A DNA stretch of 46,045 nt from CAZWRV01 sp964636325 (GTDB lineage: Bacteria; Verrucomicrobiota; Lentisphaeria; Victivallales; GWF2-50-93). The notes under the pieces are model-generated. The model saw only the letters and a program-made list of their open reading frames with translations. It was not told where the DNA came from and ran no database searches. Each line of letters begins with the position of its first letter. The first letter of the stretch is position 1. Positions 25,341 through 33,623 of the stretch are shown one piece after another. Made by a program: the position numbers and the translations under genes. The stretch covers positions 1 through 46,045 of the forward strand of contig CAZWRV010000047.1 of assembly GCA_964636325.1 (NCBI GenBank), written 5' to 3'.

Positions 25341-26426
25341 ATGCTCATGCCCGAACAGGTGAAGAGTGAAATCCTTGACAGGATCAGCAGCATCGACTTC
25401 GACCGCAGCCGCCCAATCCCGTCGTTGCGGGAGCTCTCCCGCGAATATTCCATAAAGATCGCTTCCGTCAGGAAAGCCGTCTCCATGCTGCAGGACGAAG
25501 GCATCCTGAAGACCGTGCATGGACGGGGGACGTTTCTTGCGGACAACATCATCTTTTCCAGCCGGAAAAAGGCGAAGATTATAGGGTTGGGGATAATCGA
25601 GAAGTATGGGTTTACAAAGGATCTATGCAACGAATGGCTTGAAAAGGAATGGGTCCTGGCCGTCTACAATTCCGGAGACGACGCACAGGACGCGAAGCGT
25701 GAGGAGATATTCCTTAAAAGGGCCTTCCAGGAAGGATTTGCGGGAGTTGTCCTGCATCCGACGCCGCTGGGGGGCACGAACATGGAGCTTTGCAGCAGGC
25801 TCCGCCAAAACGGGATGAAAATCGTATATCTCTCCCCTCCCGTCGGCGGCCAGGTTTATCCATGCTTCAGCTTCCTCGACCATGAGCACGCGGGGTATCA
25901 GGCGACCGTGCAGATGGCGCTGAAAGGCTACAGGCAGTTTATCTACTGCCATCAGCCTGCCGCGTCAATTTTCATCGCCCAGCAGAACAAAGGTATACGG
26001 AACGCATCGAAAGACTACGGATTGAAGCTTCTCGATGAACTGACTATGTCATGCTGGCAATCAGAGGCAGAGACTTTTGACGCGTTCGTAGACGACATCC
26101 TCGCGAAGAACGCTTCCCAGGCGAATTATCTCAAGAGAATCGCACCCGCCACGGCTCTCATTGCCAATCAGCTGGACGTTGCCGAAGTGCTCAGGAAGAT
26201 GGCGGTAGAAGCGGGAAGAAATATCCCGGATGAGATAGGTATAGTCTCCTGTCTGCCGCCTCACGACGGCGTCAAGTGGGGGGAGAAGATCAGCCGGATG
26301 GAATTTCCCGTGAAGGATCAGGTCAACTGCGCGCTGGAATTCGCGGCGGATCCCGCACGCATGTCGGGAGACGTCCTGCAGAAATGGTTCAAGCCGGTGT
26401 TTGTCAATAAGGAGACAAGCAGATGA
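25341..26426 (+). CDS. GntR-family regulator with ligand-binding domain, copy 2
   Basis: The 361-residue protein begins with a GntR winged helix (RPIPSLRELSREYSIKIASV, VSMLQDEGILKTVHGRGTFL). It continues with a LacI/PBP-like sensor domain, in which EGFAGVVLHPTP near residue 135 and SFLDHEHAGYQA near 180 are recognisable strands. It heads the plus-strand run of pseudopilin and GH123-like genes, ending only 12 bp before the first pseudopilin, which suggests co-transcription and control of that run by a sugar signal. The second residue pair MLMP offers two starts; the first is kept. The inducer cannot be told. Confidence 0.82.
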   Translation: MLMPEQVKSEILDRISSIDFDRSRPIPSLRELSREYSIKIASVRKAVSMLQDEGILKTVHGRGTFLADNIIFSSRKKAKIIGLGIIEKYGFTKDLCNEWLEKEWVLAVYNSGDDAQDAKREEIFLKRAFQEGFAGVVLHPTPLGGTNMELCSRLRQNGMKIVYLSPPVGGQVYPCFSFLDHEHAGYQATVQMALKGYRQFIYCHQPAASIFIAQQNKGIRNASKDYGLKLLDELTMSCWQSEAETFDAFVDDILAKNASQANYLKRIAPATALIANQLDVAEVLRKMAVEAGRNIPDEIGIVSCLPPHDGVKWGEKISRMEFPVKDQVNCALEFAADPARMSGDVLQKWFKPVFVNKETSR

Positions 26427-26438
26427 TGGGGGGGCGAT

Positions 26439-27230
26439 ATGTGTGGTCTTCTGAAAAAGGCTAAATGCCATAGCATGCGGACATGGCGGGGTTTCACGCT
26501 TATCGAACTGCTCGTTGTGATCGCGATCATTTCGCTGCTAATGGCCATGCTGCTGCCGTCGCTGAGGGCGGCCCGCGACATTTCAAAGAGAATCGCTTGC
26601 ATAAGCCAGTTACGGCAGCTCGGAACGGGCATCCATTCGTACGCCGGAGACTATATCGGTCTCTTGCCCCCTCTGAACAGCATTAAAATTGCCCACGGGG
26701 GCGTATTAAGCGGAGGTTCGATAGTGAACTCTAACTGCTTGATAGTTCTCTATGCCGACAACTATGTCAAATCACGCGATACTTTCTATTGCCCAGCCGT
26801 ATACTGCAACTGGTTTTCAGATCCATACTCCTATTCCGCCGGAGTCGCATGGGGCGCATGGGGCGGCGGTTCTGATTGGTACATAGGCTACCGATGGTTT
26901 GGCGGATGCAATCTGCCAGCGGCAATTGACTGGTGGTTTTATGACGGGCACCGGGCCATCAGCATGACGAGGCAGCAGACAAATTCGGATGCAAATCCAA
27001 AACCTGCCGACCCGGTTCGTGTTTCACCTCTGTGTGATGCTATTGAATACGACACCAATACTCCAGGCAAACTCAATGGTTTTCTTAACCATTCACGCGG
27101 AGAATTGCCTTCGGGAATGAACAACTGGTATCTTGACGGCCACGCGGAATGGGTCATGAGAAGCCGCTTAGTTTTGGGCTGGACGGGCGGAGGCAACTTC
27201 AATATGATCTCCTACGAAGGATGTCCATAA
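26439..27230 (+). CDS. Type II pseudopilin-like protein with H-x-DG tail, 1
   Basis: The 263-residue protein has a short basic leader ending RTWRG, then FTLIELLVVIAIISLLMA, a class III signal segment cut by prepilin peptidase after glycine, with glutamate at +5. A beta-rich body follows and a C-terminal motif HSRGELPSGMNNWYLDGH, the DUF1559-like/H-X9-DG ending common in Planctomycetes and Lentisphaerae. The spacing from His to Asp-Gly is longer than nine here. Such proteins sit in the membrane by the N-terminal helix and face outward. A run of G before the ATG serves as ribosome site. The next gene is a giant secreted GH123-like protein 53 bp downstream. Among the three pseudopilins here only this one has Gly at -1. 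Confidence 0.85.
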   Translation: MCGLLKKAKCHSMRTWRGFTLIELLVVIAIISLLMAMLLPSLRAARDISKRIACISQLRQLGTGIHSYAGDYIGLLPPLNSIKIAHGGVLSGGSIVNSNCLIVLYADNYVKSRDTFYCPAVYCNWFSDPYSYSAGVAWGAWGGGSDWYIGYRWFGGCNLPAAIDWWFYDGHRAISMTRQQTNSDANPKPADPVRVSPLCDAIEYDTNTPGKLNGFLNHSRGELPSGMNNWYLDGHAEWVMRSRLVLGWTGGGNFNMISYEGCP

Positions 27231-27283
27231 AACACTCCGGCATGACATGGATCATCCGAGTAATAATCTAAGGAAAGGCATCA

Positions 27284-30200
27284 ATGAAGGAATTGACACT
27301 GCACTTACTCCCGAGCATTGCGCTGGCAGCATTTCTGTCCACGGGAATCTCGTATTGCTCAGATGAGAAGGCCGTATCATCAGGGCCGGTTTTCTCGGTG
27401 AACTGGACCGGGGGAGATCCTGCCCCTTATGAGACGAAGTCTTTCAGCGCGCTCCTTGGGAACGGCAAAAGCATCGAAGGAAAGGCTGCCAGCGACAAGG
27501 CGGTGTCACGCGCAGCCACGGATCGCTGGAAGGACAAGAATGGCTGGCCCAATGGCAATCGTCTTTTCCCGACCGGAGCAGAAGGCATGGCCGCAATATT
27601 CCAGATTGGTGGGGCATTCGGCCTGGGTGAATTCACTATTGCGATGGAACTGCGCGGTCGTGGCTGGAAGGCTGACAGCGGCAAGGAGGAGACATTGGTC
27701 TCCATCGAGGGTGACGGAGGAATGCTCTCGCTCCTTTCCGACGGCAAAGGGAATCTGGTTCTACGTTCCGCATCTGGAAGCCTGAGCTCCAAGGCGCCTG
27801 AATCATTGGACAAAATCCACAGCCTGATTGCCACCTTGGACAAAGGACAGGCGACAATCTACTGGGACGGACTGCCGCTCGTGTCGGGGCCGCTTTCCGG
27901 ACTGGGAAAAGTGAAATCCATGACATTGGGACAGGCTGGCCCGGGGCCGGGCGACAACAAGGACATAATCAAAGTTGAAATATACGACCATCCCCTGAAG
28001 CAGGCACAGGTAAGTCAATGGCATCTGGACATCGGCGTCCAGCCCGCGGCGCACATAACTGTCGTCGAATCCAAGAAGCCGATTAAAATCGATGGAGTCC
28101 TTGAGCCAGAGGAATGGGCTGATGCGGCCCGGATCACCGGGCTTGTGAAAGCCGGTGTCGACCATCAATATGGAGTCGTTGGCCCAGCATCGCTTGCGTC
28201 GGATCAGAGCGAATTCTATGTAAGCTACGACAAGGAGTATCTCTACATCGCTCATCACAGTCCCCCGCCTGCAAAAATCGCCGGACAGACTCAGCTGGTT
28301 GTGGCCATGCTCAAGCGATCAATGGACAAACATGACGACGCGCTTGTCTTCGACGACAACGTCAAGATCACCACTCTGGACAATTATCCGGACGTCGGAG
28401 AGGAGAAGCGCATCTACATGAACGGCAAGGACACAACCTATGAGTTCCTCCCGCTGAAATGGGATCCCAAGATGCTTGTCAAGTCCCGTCTGACCGATAC
28501 TGGTTGGTGGGTCGAGGAGGCGATTCCCTGGAAGGATCTCAACATGGGTGCGCCGGAGCCGGGGAAGACTGTGCATATCAACCTCCAGCGCGGCTGGAAG
28601 CAGGAGCTTGACGAGAACCATCTTTGGACATGGGGACGATATGACGCCGCCACCGGCAGACTGCTCACGGAGTCATCTATGCCGAATTCGGCGGGCGCGG
28701 TGACGCTGGCGGGCGCATCAGGAGTTGTTGTCCGCCTCGACGAGGTCGGCCCGCTCAACCAGGGGAAGGTAGACATCAAGGGCGTTGTCGCCAACCTGAC
28801 AGGGACTGAAAAGAAGATCATGGTGGAATTGACGAGCAACACCGGCGCCATCTCCAAGTCTCTGGATATTTCAGTCCCTCCTGGAGCCAGGGATAAGTTT
28901 CAGTTCGACGGGACAATCACGGACTTCAAAACTTCGCTCCTAACGTTGCGCATCATCGACGTGGCGGACGGCAAGGAATATTTCGCCCAGGGCTGGCCGG
29001 TGCGTCGACGCTACGAGCCTGAAATATACGTCAGGAAATATCGTTCCAGGGAGCTTATCGCTTTCGAAAACAATTTCGAGTTCCTGTCTGAAACGCCCCT
29101 CGAAGACATCGGCGCTAGACTGACCATCACCGGCCGCGAATCAGGCAAGGTGATGTTCGACCAGAGAATCCCGATGAAATCCTATGTCACCCGCGACGAG
29201 GTGTCCACAAAGGACTGGCCGATCGGTAAATATGATGTGTCATACAAGTTCAAATCCGGATGGTTTACCAGGCTTGGAGAGGCGAGGACCGTATATGATC
29301 GAGTTCCGCTGCCTCCTTGGTGGGACAGCGATGTGGGCAATGAGGATTTCAAGCTTGACGTGGTGCCGTATCCGTGGAGCAATATGTCTGCCGGAGGAAA
29401 CACTGTCCGATGCTGGGGGCGCTCTTATGACTTCGGCGACATGCTCATGCCGCAGCAGATAACAACTCTCGGCCGTCCGCTGCTTCGCTCACCTATGTCG
29501 CTCAAGGCCGTAGCCGCGGACGGTTCCGTTCTGGACAGCGCTGCTGCGAAATGCGCAAAAACCGAGTGGACGAAAACGGCAAAGACGCATGTGGAAGGAT
29601 TGAGGGAGATCGAGAACGACAGTTTTGCTCTCCGCAATGAATTCCGTATTGAATATGACGGATTTGCGTGGGTGAAGCTGACTGTTGTCCCAAAGAACAG
29701 CAAGAAAATCGTCCTGAAGGAGTTGGTTCTTGACATCCCTATCACGCCTGAATTCACCGATGTGATGAATGCCTACGAGTATGGACTTAACAACTGCGGC
29801 AGTATCCGGGACTACACCGGCACTACCGTGCCGCTTTGGATCGGCAACGGCGTCGGCGGCATACAATGGCTTAACGAATGCGACGGCCCTCTGTTTGTGA
29901 AGGATCTAAAGGAGGTCGCGCATATAATCCTCGGAACTGGCGAAGGGGCGACACTTAGGGAGGAAATGATAAACATCACCACGGAATTCGAGCAGCCGCA
30001 TACGTTTGAATTCGGTTTCATCGCCACGCCGACGCGCCCGAAAATCCAGCGGACGATAAAGGATCCCGATTTCTGGGGGCTTCGCGGTGACATCGGCGGC
30101 TATTGGTATCCCAAAGGGCAGGAGTTTCTTCCGGCGCCGGACTACGGCTTCCGCGGCGGCTGGATACCGTGTCCGTCAAACGCCACCTCCGGCAACCCCT

Positions 30201-31480
30201 GCTATTCCGGCCTGACGCGCTGCTATGTCACTACTGGGACGACCAACGTCGACGCCGATGTGGATGGCAGGGATTTCGGCGACGAATGGCTTGCCTCGCC
30301 GAGCACAAGGCTGCAGGGTTGCGTGACATGCACACAGGCATCGAAGAAATATGTGAATTATTTTGTCTGGCGACACTGGAACGCCATGCAGAGCCAGTAC
30401 CCGTATCAGAACTTCTATTATGACGGCCCTGCCGAGAGCGGCTCGTCCAACGAATTCGCCGGAGCCGGTTACGTGACAAGGGACGGGCGGCGCGTGAGCA
30501 GCAAGGGGATACTCGGCGCGCGCGAGCTGTGCCGCCGGATGTACAATATTTTGATACGATGGTATCCTTTCGGATCCATATTCTTCCATTCATCGGGGAT
30601 GATGAACATGGCCTACTACCCGTTCTGCACGGCGATCGTGGACGGCGAGAACTTCAACACAATCCTCGGGTCTAGCCAGCCCACGTATGTCAACTCACTG
30701 ACGCCGGAACGGTTCCGTGGCGAATACATGGGGTTCAACCTCTGCGGGAACCAGAGCGTGTATGTCGCGCAGGGACGCATGGGTTTGGATCAGGTGAAGA
30801 TCATGGGGAGCCCTGAAAATGTCATGGATCATCTGCAGGGCCTCTTCCTTCTGCACGACAACAGTCCGCCCGGCTGGGTCTTCGGCAACAATGACACTGG
30901 AATCCTTGACCAATCAGGCAAGCGCTGCTGGGACGCGGTTCAGAAACACTGTCTCTTCTCACCTTTTTACGAATTCCTGCCCTACTGGGAGCAAAAGGCG
31001 GTGAAGCCGCCTTTCCCTGAATTCTACGCGACTTTCTATGTCTTCCGGAACGGCGCCCCTATTGGCTTTGCCGCCAAGGCGGCCAATGAGTTTCCCGTCG
31101 GCTGGGATCCTTATAATTTCAACAGCGTCAACTTCCCGCTGCAGTCATTCTCGATCTTCGGCGGCATGACATCCGCACAAAAGGCCGCATACCGCAAGGC
31201 CGTCTGCATCTTCTACAACCACAGCGACTTCAAGGGTGAAATGCGCCTCAAGCTCGACTGGAAGGCGATCGGTTTCGAAGGGCCGCAGGGGGTGACAGCG
31301 GAGAACGCCGTGCACAGCATAGGTTTCGCCGTCGAAACGGTCAAGGACGAAAAAGGCGTGGAAATTAAGAAGGCGCTGTTCCCGCCCAAGCCCGAGGAAT
31401 CAGCTCGCATTGAAGGCGATGAGGTCATATTCCCTATGACCCCATGGAACTACCGAATGATCGTACTGGAGAAGAAATAA
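27284..31480 (+). CDS. Giant secreted GH123/DUF6067-like protein, 1
   Basis: The 1398-residue protein starts with a signal peptide (MKELTLHLLPSIALAAFLS, cleavage near residue 25). Residues 30-250 look like a LamG/concanavalin-like lectin domain, about 260-460 like a CBM9/DOMON sandwich (KPIKIDGVLEPEEWADAARI), and 460-690 like beta domains. The rest has the GH123_N/DUF6067 pattern: PPWWDSDVGNEDF, VPYPW, WGRSYDFGDMLMPQQITTLG, WIGNGVGGIQWL. A barrel follows with FYYDGP near 1042 and DGENFN near 1119, the latter a possible acid pair like the Asp-Glu of GH123. GH123 enzymes release N-acetylgalactosamine; whether this one does is unknown. It would act outside the cytoplasmic membrane on a polymer. 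An AGGAAAGG-like site precedes the ATG. Confidence 0.75.
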   Translation: MKELTLHLLPSIALAAFLSTGISYCSDEKAVSSGPVFSVNWTGGDPAPYETKSFSALLGNGKSIEGKAASDKAVSRAATDRWKDKNGWPNGNRLFPTGAEGMAAIFQIGGAFGLGEFTIAMELRGRGWKADSGKEETLVSIEGDGGMLSLLSDGKGNLVLRSASGSLSSKAPESLDKIHSLIATLDKGQATIYWDGLPLVSGPLSGLGKVKSMTLGQAGPGPGDNKDIIKVEIYDHPLKQAQVSQWHLDIGVQPAAHITVVESKKPIKIDGVLEPEEWADAARITGLVKAGVDHQYGVVGPASLASDQSEFYVSYDKEYLYIAHHSPPPAKIAGQTQLVVAMLKRSMDKHDDALVFDDNVKITTLDNYPDVGEEKRIYMNGKDTTYEFLPLKWDPKMLVKSRLTDTGWWVEEAIPWKDLNMGAPEPGKTVHINLQRGWKQELDENHLWTWGRYDAATGRLLTESSMPNSAGAVTLAGASGVVVRLDEVGPLNQGKVDIKGVVANLTGTEKKIMVELTSNTGAISKSLDISVPPGARDKFQFDGTITDFKTSLLTLRIIDVADGKEYFAQGWPVRRRYEPEIYVRKYRSRELIAFENNFEFLSETPLEDIGARLTITGRESGKVMFDQRIPMKSYVTRDEVSTKDWPIGKYDVSYKFKSGWFTRLGEARTVYDRVPLPPWWDSDVGNEDFKLDVVPYPWSNMSAGGNTVRCWGRSYDFGDMLMPQQITTLGRPLLRSPMSLKAVAADGSVLDSAAAKCAKTEWTKTAKTHVEGLREIENDSFALRNEFRIEYDGFAWVKLTVVPKNSKKIVLKELVLDIPITPEFTDVMNAYEYGLNNCGSIRDYTGTTVPLWIGNGVGGIQWLNECDGPLFVKDLKEVAHIILGTGEGATLREEMINITTEFEQPHTFEFGFIATPTRPKIQRTIKDPDFWGLRGDIGGYWYPKGQEFLPAPDYGFRGGWIPCPSNATSGNPCYSGLTRCYVTTGTTNVDADVDGRDFGDEWLASPSTRLQGCVTCTQASKKYVNYFVWRHWNAMQSQYPYQNFYYDGPAESGSSNEFAGAGYVTRDGRRVSSKGILGARELCRRMYNILIRWYPFGSIFFHSSGMMNMAYYPFCTAIVDGENFNTILGSSQPTYVNSLTPERFRGEYMGFNLCGNQSVYVAQGRMGLDQVKIMGSPENVMDHLQGLFLLHDNSPPGWVFGNNDTGILDQSGKRCWDAVQKHCLFSPFYEFLPYWEQKAVKPPFPEFYATFYVFRNGAPIGFAAKAANEFPVGWDPYNFNSVNFPLQSFSIFGGMTSAQKAAYRKAVCIFYNHSDFKGEMRLKLDWKAIGFEGPQGVTAENAVHSIGFAVETVKDEKGVEIKKALFPPKPEESARIEGDEVIFPMTPWNYRMIVLEKK

Positions 31481-31603
31481 CGATCAGATTCCAGTGATAC
31501 GGAAACGAATGCAAGCGTATCGAAAGCATTCGGTTCTAATCGGCTATATAGGCTCACGAATAACGGACAACCGAAACGAGGCAATTCAAAAACGGGACAA
31601 GAC

Positions 31604-32380
31604 ATGGAAAGGGATTTATCAGGCATGACGAATCTTCTCCGCACCAGTGAAGATTTTCCGCCCCGGAAAATCTTCACTCTCATAGAGCTCCTGGTCGTCA
31701 TCGCGATCATCTCAATCCTCATGGCGATACTTCTGCCGGCATTGCATATGGCCAAGTCATTTGCCAAGAGGACAAACTGCATGTCCACCATGCGGCAGTT
31801 TGGCCTGTGCGTCTTGAACTATGCGTTGGAAAATGAAAACCGTCCTCCCGACATATCTGGGAACTTGATGAACACTTCATTTCTGGACAATTACGTCCCG
31901 AAGATGGAAATCTTATACTGCCCCGGAGCAGGGGCCGAATGGCAGTATCACTTTGGCGGCTGGGATTACGGGCGCAGACCGGTGGCTTTTTGGGAGATTA
32001 GTTATGTCTACTTAAATCCGGGGATGGGCTTTTATGATCAAGAGGTCAGCTATACAGTTAAACATTGTGCGACGACCCTGGACTCATATAGCTTCTACTG
32101 GTGGGGCGCCAGCACATGGCGATACTCTCCTGACAAAATAGCGTTGATTCACGACGCGACCACCGCATCCGGCGCAGGTCGTTTCTACAACCACCCCAAG
32201 CGAGGCCCATGCTGGTCTAATCTGCCGGACGGAACAGGGATGATTGCAGGGACACACCACTGGTATTGTGACGGCCATGTGGAGTGGCACCCCGGCAATA
32301 CTCTCGCGCTTATGGATTATTCAGGGATGGGCCGCTGGGAATATTATTATTTCGGCCCTCCGAGGACGTGTGGTCAATAA
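31604..32380 (+). CDS. Type II pseudopilin-like protein with H-x-DG tail, 2
   Basis: The 258-residue protein has a longer leader (MERDLSGMTNLLRTSEDFPP) followed by RKIFTLIELLVVIAIISILM. The residue before Phe is Ile instead of the usual Gly, so peptidase processing may be inefficient or follow another rule; Glu at +5 is kept. The C-terminal H-x-DG motif is GTHHWYCDGHVEW. A near-perfect hairpin lies in the coding DNA just before FTLIE. It is followed 28 bp later by a DegT-type aminotransferase, not a GH123-like gene. The start could also be the ATG at 31625 (MTNLLRTSED). Confidence 0.82.
   Translation: MERDLSGMTNLLRTSEDFPPRKIFTLIELLVVIAIISILMAILLPALHMAKSFAKRTNCMSTMRQFGLCVLNYALENENRPPDISGNLMNTSFLDNYVPKMEILYCPGAGAEWQYHFGGWDYGRRPVAFWEISYVYLNPGMGFYDQEVSYTVKHCATTLDSYSFYWWGASTWRYSPDKIALIHDATTASGAGRFYNHPKRGPCWSNLPDGTGMIAGTHHWYCDGHVEWHPGNTLALMDYSGMGRWEYYYFGPPRTCGQ
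31646..31678 (+). other. Coding hairpin, copy 1, at the pseudopilin leader
   Basis: AGTGAAGATTTTCCG (31646-31660) and CGGAAAATCTTCACT (31664-31678) are perfect 15-bp complements around the loop CCC. The right arm encodes RKIFT, the start of the membrane segment. The equivalent position in the 35854 gene has a related hairpin with compensating changes. Confidence 0.85.
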
Positions 32381-32408
32381 GGATAGCAGCAACCCAAAGG
32401 GAAATAAT

Positions 32409-33551
32409 ATGCATCTGATAGGAAAAGAGGAAGTCAAGGAACTGGTCAAAGTTGTCGAAGGCAGGCAGTTCATGAGGTATCGTGGCGGCGAAGGCGGCTA
32501 CGTCGAGCGGTTCGAAAAGGAGCTCTGCGCCAAGATCGGAGTCAAGCACGCCTTGACCGTCAACAGCGGGACAAGCGCTCTGATCTGCGACATGGTCGGT
32601 CTCGGTCTCGGCCCTGGTGATGAAGTGATAGTCCCGGCTTTCACATGGGTGGCCACGGCGATCGCACCTCTCGCCGCAGGCGCAGTCCCAGTTCTGGCAG
32701 ATGTCGACGAATCGCTTACAATAGACCCTTCCGACATTGAACGAAAGATCACAAAGCACACGAAGGCGATAATTCCAGTGCACATGTCGAACCTTGCCTG
32801 CGACATGGATGCGATCATGCGGATTGCCCGCAAGCATAACTTGTTCGTATGTGAGGACGCTTGCCAGGCGGTCGGCCTTACATATAAAGGACGTCGCATT
32901 GGTTCGATCGGGCATGCGAACGCGTTCAGCTTCAACCAATACAAGAATATTACATGCGGTGAGGGTGGCGCATGCATGACTGACGATGATCGGGTGTATG
33001 AACGCATGCTGATCTACCATGACACGGGATGCTATACCAGGGATCACGCCTCTAAAATCAAGGAATCCTTCTTTGCGGGGCAGAACTATCGCGCGAACGA
33101 ACTCATGGGGGCGATGCTTGGAGTGCAGCTCAGGCGGCTCGACCGTATATTGCGCGGTCTCCATGCTCGCCGGAAAGCGCTGGCGGAAATCCTTTCTCGC
33201 GCAAGGCAATTCAAGATCGGCGTCCATAATGATCCAGAAAACGCTGTAGGGTTGACGCTCACATTCCCATCCGCCAAGGACGCTAGGGAATTCGCCGGAA
33301 AACATAAGGGCAAAGTGTCAGTTGCGATTGATTCAGGGCGGCATGTCTACACCAACTGGCAGCCTCTGCTCAGCCGCAGCACTTTTCATCCGAAGATGAA
33401 TCCCTATCGCTGGGCGCACCGCAAGATCGAATATTCGCCTGACATGTGCACCTGTTCCCTGGAAATCCTTTCACGCACATGCATGGTCGGCCTCGCATAT
33501 GACATGCCCATGCCTGAGCTGCGGGCAATGGGACGCTCCCTCCTGGGCTGA
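32409..33551 (+). CDS. DegT/DnrJ/EryC1/StrS-family PLP aminotransferase
   Basis: The 380-residue enzyme is of the sugar aminotransferase type (fold type I, PLP-dependent). Visible motifs are VNSGTSALICD near 52, DEVIVPAFTWVATA near 71, CEDACQAVG with Asp150 for the pyridine nitrogen, and FSFNQYKNITCGEGG with Lys179 as Schiff-base lysine. Members transfer an amino group to keto-sugars, often nucleotide-linked, or act in related dehydration reactions. A soluble enzyme of this kind among glycosidases suggests it modifies a released sugar. The frame is open upstream to 32244, overlapping the pseudopilin, but AAAGGGAA just before the ATG at 32409 and the family start (MHLIGKEEVKELV) decide. Similar genes occur in catabolic loci of this phylum, where the substrate is not established. 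Confidence 0.88.
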   Translation: MHLIGKEEVKELVKVVEGRQFMRYRGGEGGYVERFEKELCAKIGVKHALTVNSGTSALICDMVGLGLGPGDEVIVPAFTWVATAIAPLAAGAVPVLADVDESLTIDPSDIERKITKHTKAIIPVHMSNLACDMDAIMRIARKHNLFVCEDACQAVGLTYKGRRIGSIGHANAFSFNQYKNITCGEGGACMTDDDRVYERMLIYHDTGCYTRDHASKIKESFFAGQNYRANELMGAMLGVQLRRLDRILRGLHARRKALAEILSRARQFKIGVHNDPENAVGLTLTFPSAKDAREFAGKHKGKVSVAIDSGRHVYTNWQPLLSRSTFHPKMNPYRWAHRKIEYSPDMCTCSLEILSRTCMVGLAYDMPMPELRAMGRSLLG

Positions 33552-33623
33552 CGCATGTAGAACAATAGTTCAAATTTAAAGACGCAATAATAATAAGCCT
33601 GGAAGCTGTGATAGAGAGGAAAT

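Noticed and set aside
32244..32408. Upstream extension of the aminotransferase
   Set aside because: Overlaps the pseudopilin; the good ribosome site and the family start are at 32409.
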